Origin: Streptomyces piniterrae
GTDB lineage: Bacteria > Actinomycetota > Actinomycetes > Streptomycetales > Streptomycetaceae
Reading direction: 5' to 3'
Length of the DNA: 64,000 bases
Assembly (NCBI RefSeq): GCF_005048155.1
Contig: NZ_SUMB01000008.1
Span: 354,819-418,818 of the forward strand
Both the position numbers and the translations under genes were made by a program. A model generated the notes under the pieces. It did no database searches. It saw only the letters and a program-made list of their open reading frames with translations, and was not told the DNA's origin. Shown piece after piece: positions 33,358-42,195 of this stretch; positions within the stretch are counted from its first letter, which is position 1, and the number at the start of each line of letters is the position of its first letter.

Positions 33358-36300
33358 TCAGGCGGTTCGATTAAGGATGATGTCCACCAGCCGCTGTTCC
33401 AGCCAGGCCTCCACAGGGTCGTAGCCTCCGGCTCGGAGGAAGTCCTGGTACTGAGGCGGGATCTCCGCCAGGATCGAAGAGCGATCTGAGGCGGCCCGCT
33501 GTTCGGTGAAGGCTTGTAGGGCGTCGGCGAGCTTCTTCCCGAGGGCGATGTCCTCGCCTGTCGCTTGGCGGGCGTAGATCGCAGTTCCGCAATCACGGTC
33601 GCGGAGCGCCACGGGGACACCGTCGGGGATATCGAGAGGTTGGCCGCTTTCTGCGCCGTGCCACGGGCAGGCGAGCGCCACCACGTAGGTGCACCAGCTC
33701 ACGAAGGAGTCGAGTGGTACGGAGGTCACTTCCCAGCCCCAGTCGATCACACAGCCGCAGTCCTGCCTGAGGGGCGTCCAGTGGATCTCGGGTGAGAGCT
33801 CTTCCGGAAGCTCCTCGAACGGTTCATCGAGTAATTCGGCGGCGTGGACGGCGTCCGCATGATTGTCGATAGCTCGGGCGAGGTCGGACGAGAAGGCGTC
33901 GGGATGGGAGCGGGCAAGGCTAGCGAAGATTTCGACGGCTTGGGCACTCGGCGCCACTGCTTCGTCCAGCCGACCTGCCCGGCGCAACATGACTGACTGG
34001 TTGCCGAGCGCACCAGCGAAGTTGGGCAGGAAGGCGTCGGGGTGGCGAGCTGCGAGCTCTTGCAGGATCGCGACGGCTTCGGTTATGGCCTCCAAAGCCT
34101 CCTCGATCCGCATGAGTTCACCCATGTGGGCTGACTGATTGGTTAGAGCTTTGGCGAGGTCGGGCAGATAAGCGTCCGGCTGCCCATCACTCAGCTTCCG
34201 AAAGATCTGTACGGAATCGTCGGCTGCAGCCAAGGATTCTTGTGCCTTCCCCATGCGTTGCAGCCGATTAGACTGGTTGTTGAGCGATCCGGCAAGGCGC
34301 GGAAGGAAGAGATCGGGGTGCATTTCTGCCAGATTGGCAAAGATCCCGACTGCTTCGGAGTTCGCCTCCAGAGCTTCCTCGTCGCGGTCGGTCGCGCCCA
34401 GCGCAGATGATTTGGTGACAAGGGACGAGGCAAGCTCTGGAAGGAAGAAATCCGGCGATACTTCGGCTAGTTTGCGATAAAGAGTGACAGCGTCGCAGCT
34501 TGCGGCCAGAGCTCCCTCCCCGTTGCCGTTGATCTTCAACATCGTGGCTTGATTGGTGAGTGCTGCGGCTAGAGCGGGCTCGAACGCCTCCGGATGGCCC
34601 TTTGCCAGCCGACGCCGAATCGCAACTGATTCTGTGATCGTTTCCAATGCCTTTCGGCGATGGCCCAGTTCCCTTAGCAGCAATGACTGATTGCTGAGGG
34701 CAGCGGCGAGCCTGGGCAGGAAGGCATCGGGACGTTCGTCGGCAAACTCCCTGGAAACGCACGTCGACTCGTTGATTGCAGCAAGGGATTCCTCGCGCAG
34801 CCCGAGGATGCTGAGGCCCTGTGACTGATTGTCCAGGGCCAGAGCGAGGCCGATGCCGCAGTCGACATCCCCGGGGTTGGCTGTCACCAGTTGGCGGAAG
34901 ATGTGGACAGCCCAACAACTCGTACGTACTGCTGCTTCTCCGTGTCCCAGTTCGTTTAAAGCGGATGCTTGATTGATGAGGGATGTGGCGAGCGCGGGAA
35001 CGAAGGCCTGAGGATTGTCCTGAGAGAGGTCATGAAAGATTGCTACGGCCTCGGTGGCGGCCTCCAGGGACTCTGCTCGCCTACCCACCTTGCTCAAGCT
35101 GTTCGAGTGATTGGCCAGGACACGGGCGAGTTTGGGGCGCAGCTTTTCAGGGCGTTCCGCTGCCAGGCGTCGCAGAAGCTCTACGGCTTCGTCGGTTGCC
35201 GCCAGTGATTCCGCGCGGCGGCCGAGGTCGCCCAAACGGATCGAGTGGTCGCTTAACCATGAGCACAGCCGCTCCTTGTCGTCCGTCCCGCGACAGACGT
35301 CGACGAGACGGCTGGTCATTCCGGCCGCGATTTTGGCCAGCACATGGGTATCGCCAGGGAACCAGGCGTACACCGTCTCAAGCTGCTCTGCGGAATCCTT
35401 CAAACCAGCAACCAGAGCTTCCAGCGCCTGCACCAGCACCGTCGGTGACTCGACACGGGTGGCGGCTTCGACGGCGACATGGCCGAGTGCCATCGGGTGT
35501 TCCGCAATGCCGTGGATCAGATGGTCGGCTGCCGTGCCTCCGCGCGGGCGGGCAGCAGCCCGGGCCAACAGCGTGACGCCATGGCGGCGTTGATCGATGC
35601 CTGATGTCACCAGCACCTTGGTGGCCAGGCGCGCTTCCTGGCCGAGGGCGTGGATGATGTAGTGCTCGGCCAGTGGATCGGGCTGCAGGGTGCCCCAGTA
35701 GGCATCGCCGGATGCGGTAGGCGGATACAGGTCATGGATCCATTCAGCCAGCGCACGGCGGTCTTGCTCGGCCCCATCACCACGCAGGCCTGGCAGCTGG
35801 GCGAGGATCTCCAGGGCCGCGGTGCGTGGAGTCGGCCCGCAGAGCTGGGCAGCCAGCATCGCAAGGGGACGAAGACGGTCCAGGCCCAGGTTGCGGCGCT
35901 CGGCGACTCGGTCCCAGTAGCGGCGCTCATGTGTGAGCAGAACCTGCTCAGGGGACTGCTCAGAATCACGGGGCAGCAGCGAGGCGAGCGCGGCAATATG
36001 CATCGAGAGTGCCTGCCCTGCGGTGCTGGGCTGAGGGACGGCTAGCCCCTCGGCCGTCTGCTCCGTTTCGCCGCCGAGTCCTGCTTCGTCGCCGAGGCTG
36101 CGCAGGCCCTTGCGGAGCGCGCCGATGGCGTCCCGCCAGGCGGCGTCCTGTGCGGTGGGCGACTCGGCGAGTGCAGGCAGCACGAGTGGGCCCGCGCGGA
36201 GAGTGCCAGGCATCGCGGGAGAAGCGGAGTAAAGAGCGGTGAACCACTCGCCGGCTGCCCGAGCGAGCAGAAGGAGCCGAACGGGGTGCCGGGGCGGATG

Positions 36301-37341
36301 GGCAGCGAGGTGGTCGATGATCTCCTGGGCCAGCTCAGGGCGCGTCTCGGCATAATCAAGCACCAACAACACGGGGGCGGTACATCGCGACAGGGCGGTC
36401 AGCTGCTGGTCGGTGATAGCGGCGAGATCGGCGATCTGGCCGGTCGTCCAGTCCTCGGCACTCATCAGCTCATTGAGGCGACGCGCGAGACGGGACTTGC
36501 CCTGTCCGCCCGGTCCGGACACCAGCCACGCGGACAACTGCTCGGGCCCCTGGCACCAGTCCACCAGCGGCCGGAGGATGTCCTCGCGCCCGGTGAACGG
36601 GACCACCTCGTGTTCGGCACGGAGCAGAGCTGCCGGGGACGCAGGCAGCTGGGCGGGGTAGCAGGGCGAGAGCAGACCGGCCAGCTCCACTGCTTCCAGG
36701 CGTAGCGCGTGACCGGTGTGGCGCTCGACTACGCGGCGGAACCCGGTCTGGCCGGCGAGCGCCGCCAGCGGCACCGCGGTCAGTCTGCGCTGACCGAACG
36801 AGGGGGTGTCCCAAGCCACCACTCCGGCGAGTAACTCCCCGCACCACACGCCCGCTCCGGACATGCCCGACCAGCGGGAGGGGCGATCCGGGGCATGGTC
36901 GGGCCAGTTGTCCAGCCGCAGGTCCAGAAGCCGCTGCTTGCGGCGGGTCAGCGGATTGAGCCGGGCGGTGAGGTGTTCGGTGTCGCGCAACTGGTCAGGG
37001 CCTTCGAAGGCCCGCGTCGCATCAGGGAAGCCGACCGCCTCACACTCTGTCCCTGGGGCGGAGCTGATCAGCCGCCCGAACCGGACGGGGCGGTGCGCCA
37101 CAGCATCGAATGTGGCGTCGGCGACCTCCACCAAGGCGGCATCCAGCAGGCCGTCACCGCGCCATACGACGCGGCCTTCCCGTAGGCCGTCGTCCGTGAG
37201 CAGCCGCACCCTCACCTCGTCGGACGGCACCGTGTGCGCCGCTGTGAGCAGCAGGCGTCCGGCGATCACATGGCCGGACCCCGCGATCCAGCCCGATCCG
37301 GAACTTCGGGACCAGACCTCCGCGACGGCATTGAGGTTCAT
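33358..37341 (-). CDS. Trypsin-like protease / STAND NTPase / TPR conflict-system protein
   Basis: The 1327-residue product has four parts. First is a trypsin-like serine protease with an apparently complete triad: His36 (LTAAHT), Asp67 (GLLDAALVEV) and Ser161 (GMSGAGVW). Next is a STAND-type P-loop NTPase: GREDIL at about 251, Walker A GPGGQGKS (276-283), Walker B LLVLDYAE (about 325-332) and a sensor-like LLLLARAAGEWF. Then come about ten 47-50-residue TPR-like repeats (about 685-1160). Last is a C-terminal module with CGC and CPWHG Cys motifs (1195-1229). This layout matches NTP-dependent immunity or programmed-death systems. It is preceded by a Trypco2 gene 8 bp upstream. The repeat region has visibly lower GC than neighbours. 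Confidence 0.9.
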   Translation of the reverse strand: MNLNAVAEVWSRSSGSGWIAGSGHVIAGRLLLTAAHTVPSDEVRVRLLTDDGLREGRVVWRGDGLLDAALVEVADATFDAVAHRPVRFGRLISSAPGTECEAVGFPDATRAFEGPDQLRDTEHLTARLNPLTRRKQRLLDLRLDNWPDHAPDRPSRWSGMSGAGVWCGELLAGVVAWDTPSFGQRRLTAVPLAALAGQTGFRRVVERHTGHALRLEAVELAGLLSPCYPAQLPASPAALLRAEHEVVPFTGREDILRPLVDWCQGPEQLSAWLVSGPGGQGKSRLARRLNELMSAEDWTTGQIADLAAITDQQLTALSRCTAPVLLVLDYAETRPELAQEIIDHLAAHPPRHPVRLLLLARAAGEWFTALYSASPAMPGTLRAGPLVLPALAESPTAQDAAWRDAIGALRKGLRSLGDEAGLGGETEQTAEGLAVPQPSTAGQALSMHIAALASLLPRDSEQSPEQVLLTHERRYWDRVAERRNLGLDRLRPLAMLAAQLCGPTPRTAALEILAQLPGLRGDGAEQDRRALAEWIHDLYPPTASGDAYWGTLQPDPLAEHYIIHALGQEARLATKVLVTSGIDQRRHGVTLLARAAARPRGGTAADHLIHGIAEHPMALGHVAVEAATRVESPTVLVQALEALVAGLKDSAEQLETVYAWFPGDTHVLAKIAAGMTSRLVDVCRGTDDKERLCSWLSDHSIRLGDLGRRAESLAATDEAVELLRRLAAERPEKLRPKLARVLANHSNSLSKVGRRAESLEAATEAVAIFHDLSQDNPQAFVPALATSLINQASALNELGHGEAAVRTSCWAVHIFRQLVTANPGDVDCGIGLALALDNQSQGLSILGLREESLAAINESTCVSREFADERPDAFLPRLAAALSNQSLLLRELGHRRKALETITESVAIRRRLAKGHPEAFEPALAAALTNQATMLKINGNGEGALAASCDAVTLYRKLAEVSPDFFLPELASSLVTKSSALGATDRDEEALEANSEAVGIFANLAEMHPDLFLPRLAGSLNNQSNRLQRMGKAQESLAAADDSVQIFRKLSDGQPDAYLPDLAKALTNQSAHMGELMRIEEALEAITEAVAILQELAARHPDAFLPNFAGALGNQSVMLRRAGRLDEAVAPSAQAVEIFASLARSHPDAFSSDLARAIDNHADAVHAAELLDEPFEELPEELSPEIHWTPLRQDCGCVIDWGWEVTSVPLDSFVSWCTYVVALACPWHGAESGQPLDIPDGVPVALRDRDCGTAIYARQATGEDIALGKKLADALQAFTEQRAASDRSSILAEIPPQYQDFLRAGGYDPVEAWLEQRLVDIILNRTA

Positions 37342-37349
37342 GGGGCGCC

Positions 37350-37664
37350 TCAGCGCTCGGGGATCTCGTCGACCCGATCAGAGATCCTTGGGCTGTTGCC
37401 CTGCCGATCCTGAGGGTTGAGCACGACCTTCATCCGGTGCGTGACGCTCTGAGCCACTGAGCCCTTGGCCCCCAGAGACAGTACGTATACCTTCGCGCCT
37501 GCCTGGCCCGAGCCCTCCTTGCGGATGTCCACGGCGAATTCCAGCTCGATCTGCCCCACCTCGAATCCGAGCTCCTGCCCTGCGCCGTCTGCCTGCGCGG
37601 CGGCCAGCTCCGCCCGTACCCCACGCACCGCATCAGCAAGCCCGACCCAGGCCTCGTCCGCCAT
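37350..37664 (-). CDS. Trypco2-domain protein (trypsin co-occurring domain)
   Basis: The 104-residue product starts MADEAWVGLADAVRGVRAEL and continues with LGFEVGQIELEFAVDIRKEG and KVYVLSLGAKGSVAQSVTHR. This is the small beta-rich Trypco2 domain, which I recall as named for co-occurrence with trypsin-like proteases in conflict systems. It lies 8 bp upstream of the trypsin-STAND-TPR gene, so both are surely one operon. It may be the substrate, inhibitor or sensor of the protease; which one is unknown. Confidence 0.88.
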   Translation of the reverse strand: MADEAWVGLADAVRGVRAELAAAQADGAGQELGFEVGQIELEFAVDIRKEGSGQAGAKVYVLSLGAKGSVAQSVTHRMKVVLNPQDRQGNSPRISDRVDEIPER

Positions 37665-37919
37665 GACGCCCCGTTCTCTCGTGCCGCTGTCCTGCTACGA
37701 GCCAACACCGTAAAGGCACTTCATGCGCGGCCATTCGCGAATCCGCCAATCCATGAACCCCGCGGGCTGGCCTCGGCCAGACGGCGCGTCTCCGTCGCGC
37801 CCTGACGCGGGCCGATCGGGCGCGACGGGTGGCGAACGTGCTGCGCTGGCATGTCCTGCGCAGCCCCTTAGCGCACGTTGCATGACGTGATCATGACTGG
37901 TTAGCCAGGGCATCACTGG

Positions 37920-38288
37920 ATGGAGGAGTTCGATACGCCCGGCGAGAACATCGATGTCGAGTAAGACATCTGCGTCGACAAGGTCGGTGGGAAGTACTGG
38001 GCGAAGGGTTACGGCAGGGTCCTGGACGGGGGCGGCCAGCGCAAGGTCGACTCCTTCTGGATCCACCTGACTCTCTGGAAGGGCTCCAGCAACACCGCCG
38101 TCAGGAACAGATCCTGCGATGACACAGCGCTGGTCAACGCCCGGGACGGTGTGAACATCGACTGCAGCTCGCCGCAGACCGCCAAGCGGGGCAGTTACAG
38201 CGCCTCCGGCACCCTCTACATCGACATCGACAACGATGGCCGAGGTGGTGAAAAGTACTTTCTTGGGCGCATGGACCCGTTCTCCTGA
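37920..38288 (+). pseudogene. Remnant of a secreted-protein gene with in-frame stop
   Basis: On the plus strand a frame with strong GC third-position bias reads MEEFDTPGENIDVE, then a TAA stop (37962), then about 107 more sensible codons to a TGA at 38286. These include DICVDKVGGKYWAKGYGRVL, SFWIHLTLWKGSS and TLYIDIDNDGRGGEKYFLG. The Cys, Trp and Asp pattern resembles a small exported protein whose signal peptide has been lost. No ribosome site precedes the ATG. A perfect terminator follows. The long minus-strand frame over this region is its antisense shadow. Confidence 0.7.
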
Positions 38289-38345
38289 CCCTGCGACACG
38301 TGCGACCGGGTGCCCCACCAGAGACTGGGCCCGGCACTCGTGAAC

Positions 38346-38377
38346 GTGCTGCCGGGGAACACGCTCCCCGGCAGCAC
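38346..38377. terminator. Perfect hairpin terminator
   Basis: Arms GTGCTGCCGGGGA / TCCCCGGCAGCAC around a 6-nt loop lie between the gene remnant (+) and the amidohydrolase stop (-), so they can serve both. Confidence 0.75.
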
Positions 38378-38432
38378 CCGCCAGAGGACGGGACACCTCA
38401 ACGGCCCAGCCAGGCGCAGCGGACCGGGAGCA

Positions 38433-40022
38433 TTACGGCAACGGCTCCACCCGCTGCAGTTTGGCCCGGCGCACCACCTGGGGCCCCACCTTCGCCGCGC
38501 GTTCGACCAGGGCCCGGCCGTCCCAGTCGGTCGGCCAGCCCTCCCACAGGCGCAGTTTGCCGGCGACCACGACCGCGCGGATCTGGTCGCGGTTCGCCAG
38601 GCGAACAAGTTCCCACTGCAGGTCCCAGGACGGCGTGAGCTCGGGGACGTTCACGTCCACGACGAGGAAGTCGGCGGCCTTGCCGACGGCGATCTCACCC
38701 GTCACCTTGCCCAGCCCGAGCGCGTCGGCGCTCAGCGACGTCGCATGCTCCAGCCAGATCCGCCCGGCCCCGCACGAGTTGTCCCCCGAGTGCATCCCGT
38801 ACGCCAGCCGCTGCGCCGTCTCCGCGGCGTCGATCAGCCGGAAGCCGTCGGCGCGGGTGCCGTCGGTGCCGGTGCCGAACCGTACGCCCATCGCGGCCAG
38901 CATGGTCGCGTGGGCCACGGCGTTGCCCTTCCAGGCGCTGGCCACCGGGTTGTAGCTGATCGCCGCGCCGGAGTCGGCGAGCAGCCGCATCTCGACGGGG
39001 GTGAGGAGGGTGGCGTGGGAGCCCAGCGTGTGGGGACCGAGAGCGCCGATGTGATGGAGATACTCGACCGGGCGTCGGCCGACGCTCTTCAACGAGCGCT
39101 CCACGGACGCGAGATGTTCATTGACGTGGATCTGGAACACCGCACCGGCCTCGGCGCACATGTCCGCGGTCTTCTTGAGCACCTTGTCCGTCGCGTTCTC
39201 GGCCACGGCGATGGCGAGTGACGGATGCACCAGCGGATGCCCGTCCCATCTCCCGAGATGCTCGGGACCGCCGCTCCCGTCGGCGACGATCTTGGCCAGC
39301 ACGCACCGGATGCCGGCCTCTTCCGTGCCCCTCGCGATCACGTCGACACCGACCGGGGCACGCGTCCCCGCATCCGAGATGGTCGTGAAACCGCCCCGCA
39401 GCGCTTCGAGCGCGGCCAGCTTCGCGGAGAGATAGGCGGTCTCCCCGTCCAGCGCGTGCTCCAGCGGCTCCCAGATCGTCTTGAACATCTCCGACGGCTG
39501 ACCGAACGACTGCGCCTTCCCGAAACTCTGGGTCAGGTGATGGTGCGCGTCGACGAATCCCGGCATCAGCAAATGCCCGTCCAGACGGACCGGTTGGAGG
39601 TCGCGGTGTGCGGCGATGAGTCGCGTGGCCGGCCCGATTTCCCGGAATTTTCCGCCCTCGACGAGTACGGCCTGCCCGCGCACCGGCCCCTTCGGCAACA
39701 GCAGCAGCTCGGGCACCAGCAGCAGCTTCTTCTTCGTGCCCTTGCCTTCGAGCTGCTCCCGCCGCAGCCCATGCGGTGCGCCGTCGGCCGGGGCACCTCC
39801 GGCCGCGCTCGCGCTGCCGGCCCCCGGGCCGCCGAGCAGCCCACCGGCCCCCGCCACCGCCGCTCCGGCGAGGAACCGCCGCCGCCGTACGCCGTGATCT
39901 CCCGGCTGCCCCTCCTGCTGCGGCTTGTGTCCCCGCTCTTGTCCCGGCTCTGCCCGATTCTCCTGCTGCTCGTTCGCCAACGCGCTCGCCCGCTTCCCAC
40001 GTTCGTCTTGGTGTCCGCGCAC
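38433..40022 (-). CDS. Exported amidohydrolase (Tat signal)
   Basis: The 529-residue product carries a twin-arginine signal (RRRRFLAGAAVAGAGGLLGG) at about residues 46-66, so it should be exported folded. The amidohydrolase metal sites follow: DAHHHLTQ, HVNEH, and the later GTDGTRADG Asp. This is the ATZ/TRZ-type pattern of enzymes that deaminate or dechlorinate ring or guanidino compounds. The substrate is unknown. About 45 charged residues precede the Tat motif, which is long; a later start would help, but none is obvious. Confidence 0.88.
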   Translation of the reverse strand: MRGHQDERGKRASALANEQQENRAEPGQERGHKPQQEGQPGDHGVRRRRFLAGAAVAGAGGLLGGPGAGSASAAGGAPADGAPHGLRREQLEGKGTKKKLLLVPELLLLPKGPVRGQAVLVEGGKFREIGPATRLIAAHRDLQPVRLDGHLLMPGFVDAHHHLTQSFGKAQSFGQPSEMFKTIWEPLEHALDGETAYLSAKLAALEALRGGFTTISDAGTRAPVGVDVIARGTEEAGIRCVLAKIVADGSGGPEHLGRWDGHPLVHPSLAIAVAENATDKVLKKTADMCAEAGAVFQIHVNEHLASVERSLKSVGRRPVEYLHHIGALGPHTLGSHATLLTPVEMRLLADSGAAISYNPVASAWKGNAVAHATMLAAMGVRFGTGTDGTRADGFRLIDAAETAQRLAYGMHSGDNSCGAGRIWLEHATSLSADALGLGKVTGEIAVGKAADFLVVDVNVPELTPSWDLQWELVRLANRDQIRAVVVAGKLRLWEGWPTDWDGRALVERAAKVGPQVVRRAKLQRVEPLP

Positions 40023-40333
40023 GGGCAGCAGCGGGGTGTGCTGCGCACGCGACGGAGCCCGGAATCACCCGCGAACGAGGTCAGCCGCGCCGGGTGGCCC
40101 GACCCTAGATCTCGATCAGAATTGGAACAAGACTTCCGGCATGCGGGATTGGGTGGAGCGGGGGAGGCAGGTGGCACAAGTGGCGGCCGCGCCTGGGAAA
40201 GGGCTGGTCAGGGGCGTGTCCAAGGCGGGTTGGGGTGGCGGAACCTCATCGAATTTTTCGGTGGAGGGCGATGGGGTCACGGGGCCTCTTCCTGGTGGGC
40301 TGCCCGTGCCGTGGTCGCGGATAGGGTGGCACG
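40023..40333. other. 311-bp divergent intergenic region
   Basis: This lies between the amidohydrolase and TetR genes. No supported gene and no clear palindrome was seen. Confidence 0.45.
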
Positions 40334-40930
40334 GTGTCGAAAGCGTCCAACCGTCAGAAGTCGATCCTCGAAGCCGCAACCCGCCTCATCGCCCGGAGCG
40401 GCGTACGCGGATTGCGGGTGGAGGAACTGGCGGCCGAGGCCGGCGTCTCGACGGGCCTGATCTACTACCACTTCGGCGACCGTGCCGGACTGATGCGCCG
40501 GACGCTGGAGTTCATCAACGAGCGGGCCGAGCGGTACACGGAACCGTCCGCGAGCCCGCGCACCGACCCCCGCGCCTATCTCGAAGAGATGCTGCTTCTC
40601 GAACTGCAGGATCTGCCCGCGGTGGTGGAAAACAGCACCGCCTGGGGCGAGTTCAGGGCGAGCGCCATGTTCGATGCGGAGCTGCGGGAACAGCTCCGGG
40701 AGGCGACGGCCCAGTGGTCCGACGACGCGAGCGACTTCATCCGCAGGGCACAGGACGCAGGCACGGCACGCGATGACGTGGTGGCCACGGACGCGGCCGA
40801 GCGGCTCACCGCGCTGGTGGAGGGCCTGAGCGAACGCTGGCTGACCGGCGCGATTCCGCTGGAGCGTGCGCGGGAGCTGCTGCGGGGCGCGCTGGAGCTG
40901 GAGCTGGGCCCGGCGGGCAGCCGCAAGTAG
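40334..40930 (+). CDS. TetR-family transcriptional regulator
   Basis: The 198-residue product begins MSKASNRQKSILEAATRLIA with GTG start, and the helix-turn-helix is VEELAAEAGVSTGLIYYHFG. The C-terminal domain is of the generic ligand-binding TetR type. It precedes agmatine deiminase on the same strand, with a perfect 18-bp palindrome in the gap, and diverges from the amidohydrolase. It is the probable controller of that nitrogen-compound locus. Confidence 0.92.
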   Translation: MSKASNRQKSILEAATRLIARSGVRGLRVEELAAEAGVSTGLIYYHFGDRAGLMRRTLEFINERAERYTEPSASPRTDPRAYLEEMLLLELQDLPAVVENSTAWGEFRASAMFDAELREQLREATAQWSDDASDFIRRAQDAGTARDDVVATDAAERLTALVEGLSERWLTGAIPLERARELLRGALELELGPAGSRK

Positions 40931-40988
40931 GCCGCCTCCCTTTCCGTTTTTCCTTTGGGTGGGAGTGGCCCCGCTACGCCTCCATTCT

Positions 40989-41006
40989 TGACTGAAATTT
41001 CAGTCA
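40989..41006. promoter_or_regulatory. Perfect palindromic operator TGACTGAAATTTCAGTCA
   Basis: TGACTGAAATTTCAGTCA is an 18-bp perfect palindrome 58 bp after the TetR stop and 16 bp before the possible agmatine deiminase start. This form (ACTGAAATTTCAGT) is common for TetR repressors of the BetI/PsrA-like type. It must overlap the promoter of the deiminase gene. Confidence 0.75.
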
Positions 41007-41022
41007 GTGCCACTGTGTGGAC

Positions 41023-42180
41023 ATGCGACCCATGACCGATTCGCCCTCACCCCTCTCCCGTCGCACCCTCCTGCGCTCCCTCGGCGGGGTCGGTGCGCTC
41101 GCGCTCGGCGGCGTGGCCTGCTCCCCGAAGGACGTGCCGGCGGCCACGGAGCCGAGCCCGTCGGCCGCCGGGCGCCGCCTGGGCGCCGAGTGGGAGAGCC
41201 ACGCCCGTACGTTCATGGCCTGGCCCGCTTCGGAACGGATCTGGGGCGATCTGCTGCCGGGTGTCCGCCGCGACATCGCGGGGCTGGCCCGCGCCATCGC
41301 CGAGTACGAGCCGGTGGTGCTGCTCGCCGGGCCCGGACAGGAGGCGGCGGCACGGCGGGCGTGCGGGGCGGACGTCGAGGTCGCCCCGATCGCGGTGGAC
41401 GATCTGTGGGCGCGCGACACCGTGCCGATGTTCGTGGAGGACGGGGGCCGGGTCCGGGGCGTCGACTTCAACTTCAATGGGTGGGGCGGCAAGCAGGAGC
41501 ACCGCAATGACGCCCAGGTCGGGCGTAAGGCGCTTGCCGAGTACGGGATTTCGCGCGACCGGACCTGGGTCGTCGCCGAAGGCGGCGCGTTCGAGACGGA
41601 CGGCCAGGGCACGCTGATGGCCACCGAAAGCTCGCTGGTCAACAAGAACCGCAACCCCGGCAAGAGCCGGCAGCAGATCGAGGACGAGCTCAAGAAGGCG
41701 TTGGGCGTACGGAAGGTGATCTGGTTCGCGGGCGTACGCGGCGAGGACATCACCGATGCGCACGTGGACTGCCTTGCCCGCTTCGCCGCGCCGGGGGTGG
41801 TACTGCTCGACAAGGCGTTCCCGGGCGGGCCCGAGGACTCCTGGTCGCGCGCCGCCGCGCAGGCGAGGAGGGTGCTGGAGGGCTCAACTGACGCTCGCGG
41901 CAAGGCACTTGAGGTTGTTGAGCTGCCTCAGCCGGACCCGGACGAGATCACCGGGCGCGGCGACGCGTTCGTGTCCTCGTACGTCAATTTCTACGTCGCG
42001 AACGAGGCGGTCTTCGTCCCGCGCTTCGGTGACGCGCGGGGCGACGACCGTGCGCAGCAGATACTGCGGGATCACTTTCCCGGTCGCGACATCGTCCCCG
42101 TGAAGATCGACGCGATTGCTTCCGGCGGGGGCGGGATCCACTGCTCGACCCACGACCAGCCGGGAAAGCCGGCCGAGTAG
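41023..42180 (+). CDS. Agmatine deiminase, exported lipoprotein form
   Basis: The product of about 385 residues has a Tat/lipoprotein-like N-terminus (SRRTLLRSLGGVGALALGGV, then AC). A guanidino-modifying enzyme domain follows: DDLWARDTVPMFVEDGG, EGGAFETDGQGTLMATESS, TDAHVDCLARF, and the nucleophile Cys in GGGGIHCSTHDQP. The family hydrolyses agmatine to N-carbamoylputrescine. Most members are cytoplasmic, so an exported form is unusual. There is no clear ribosome site; GTG 41017, ATG 41023 and ATG 41032 are all possible, perhaps as a leaderless transcript. Confidence 0.9.
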   Translation: MRPMTDSPSPLSRRTLLRSLGGVGALALGGVACSPKDVPAATEPSPSAAGRRLGAEWESHARTFMAWPASERIWGDLLPGVRRDIAGLARAIAEYEPVVLLAGPGQEAAARRACGADVEVAPIAVDDLWARDTVPMFVEDGGRVRGVDFNFNGWGGKQEHRNDAQVGRKALAEYGISRDRTWVVAEGGAFETDGQGTLMATESSLVNKNRNPGKSRQQIEDELKKALGVRKVIWFAGVRGEDITDAHVDCLARFAAPGVVLLDKAFPGGPEDSWSRAAAQARRVLEGSTDARGKALEVVELPQPDPDEITGRGDAFVSSYVNFYVANEAVFVPRFGDARGDDRAQQILRDHFPGRDIVPVKIDAIASGGGGIHCSTHDQPGKPAE

Positions 42181-42195
42181 GGCCGAGCGGGTCTG

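Noticed and set aside
37695..38396. 233-residue frame on the minus strand
   Set aside because: It is antisense to a plus-strand frame with clear codon bias and protein-like sequence; its own sequence is Arg/Ala/Val-rich without domain features.
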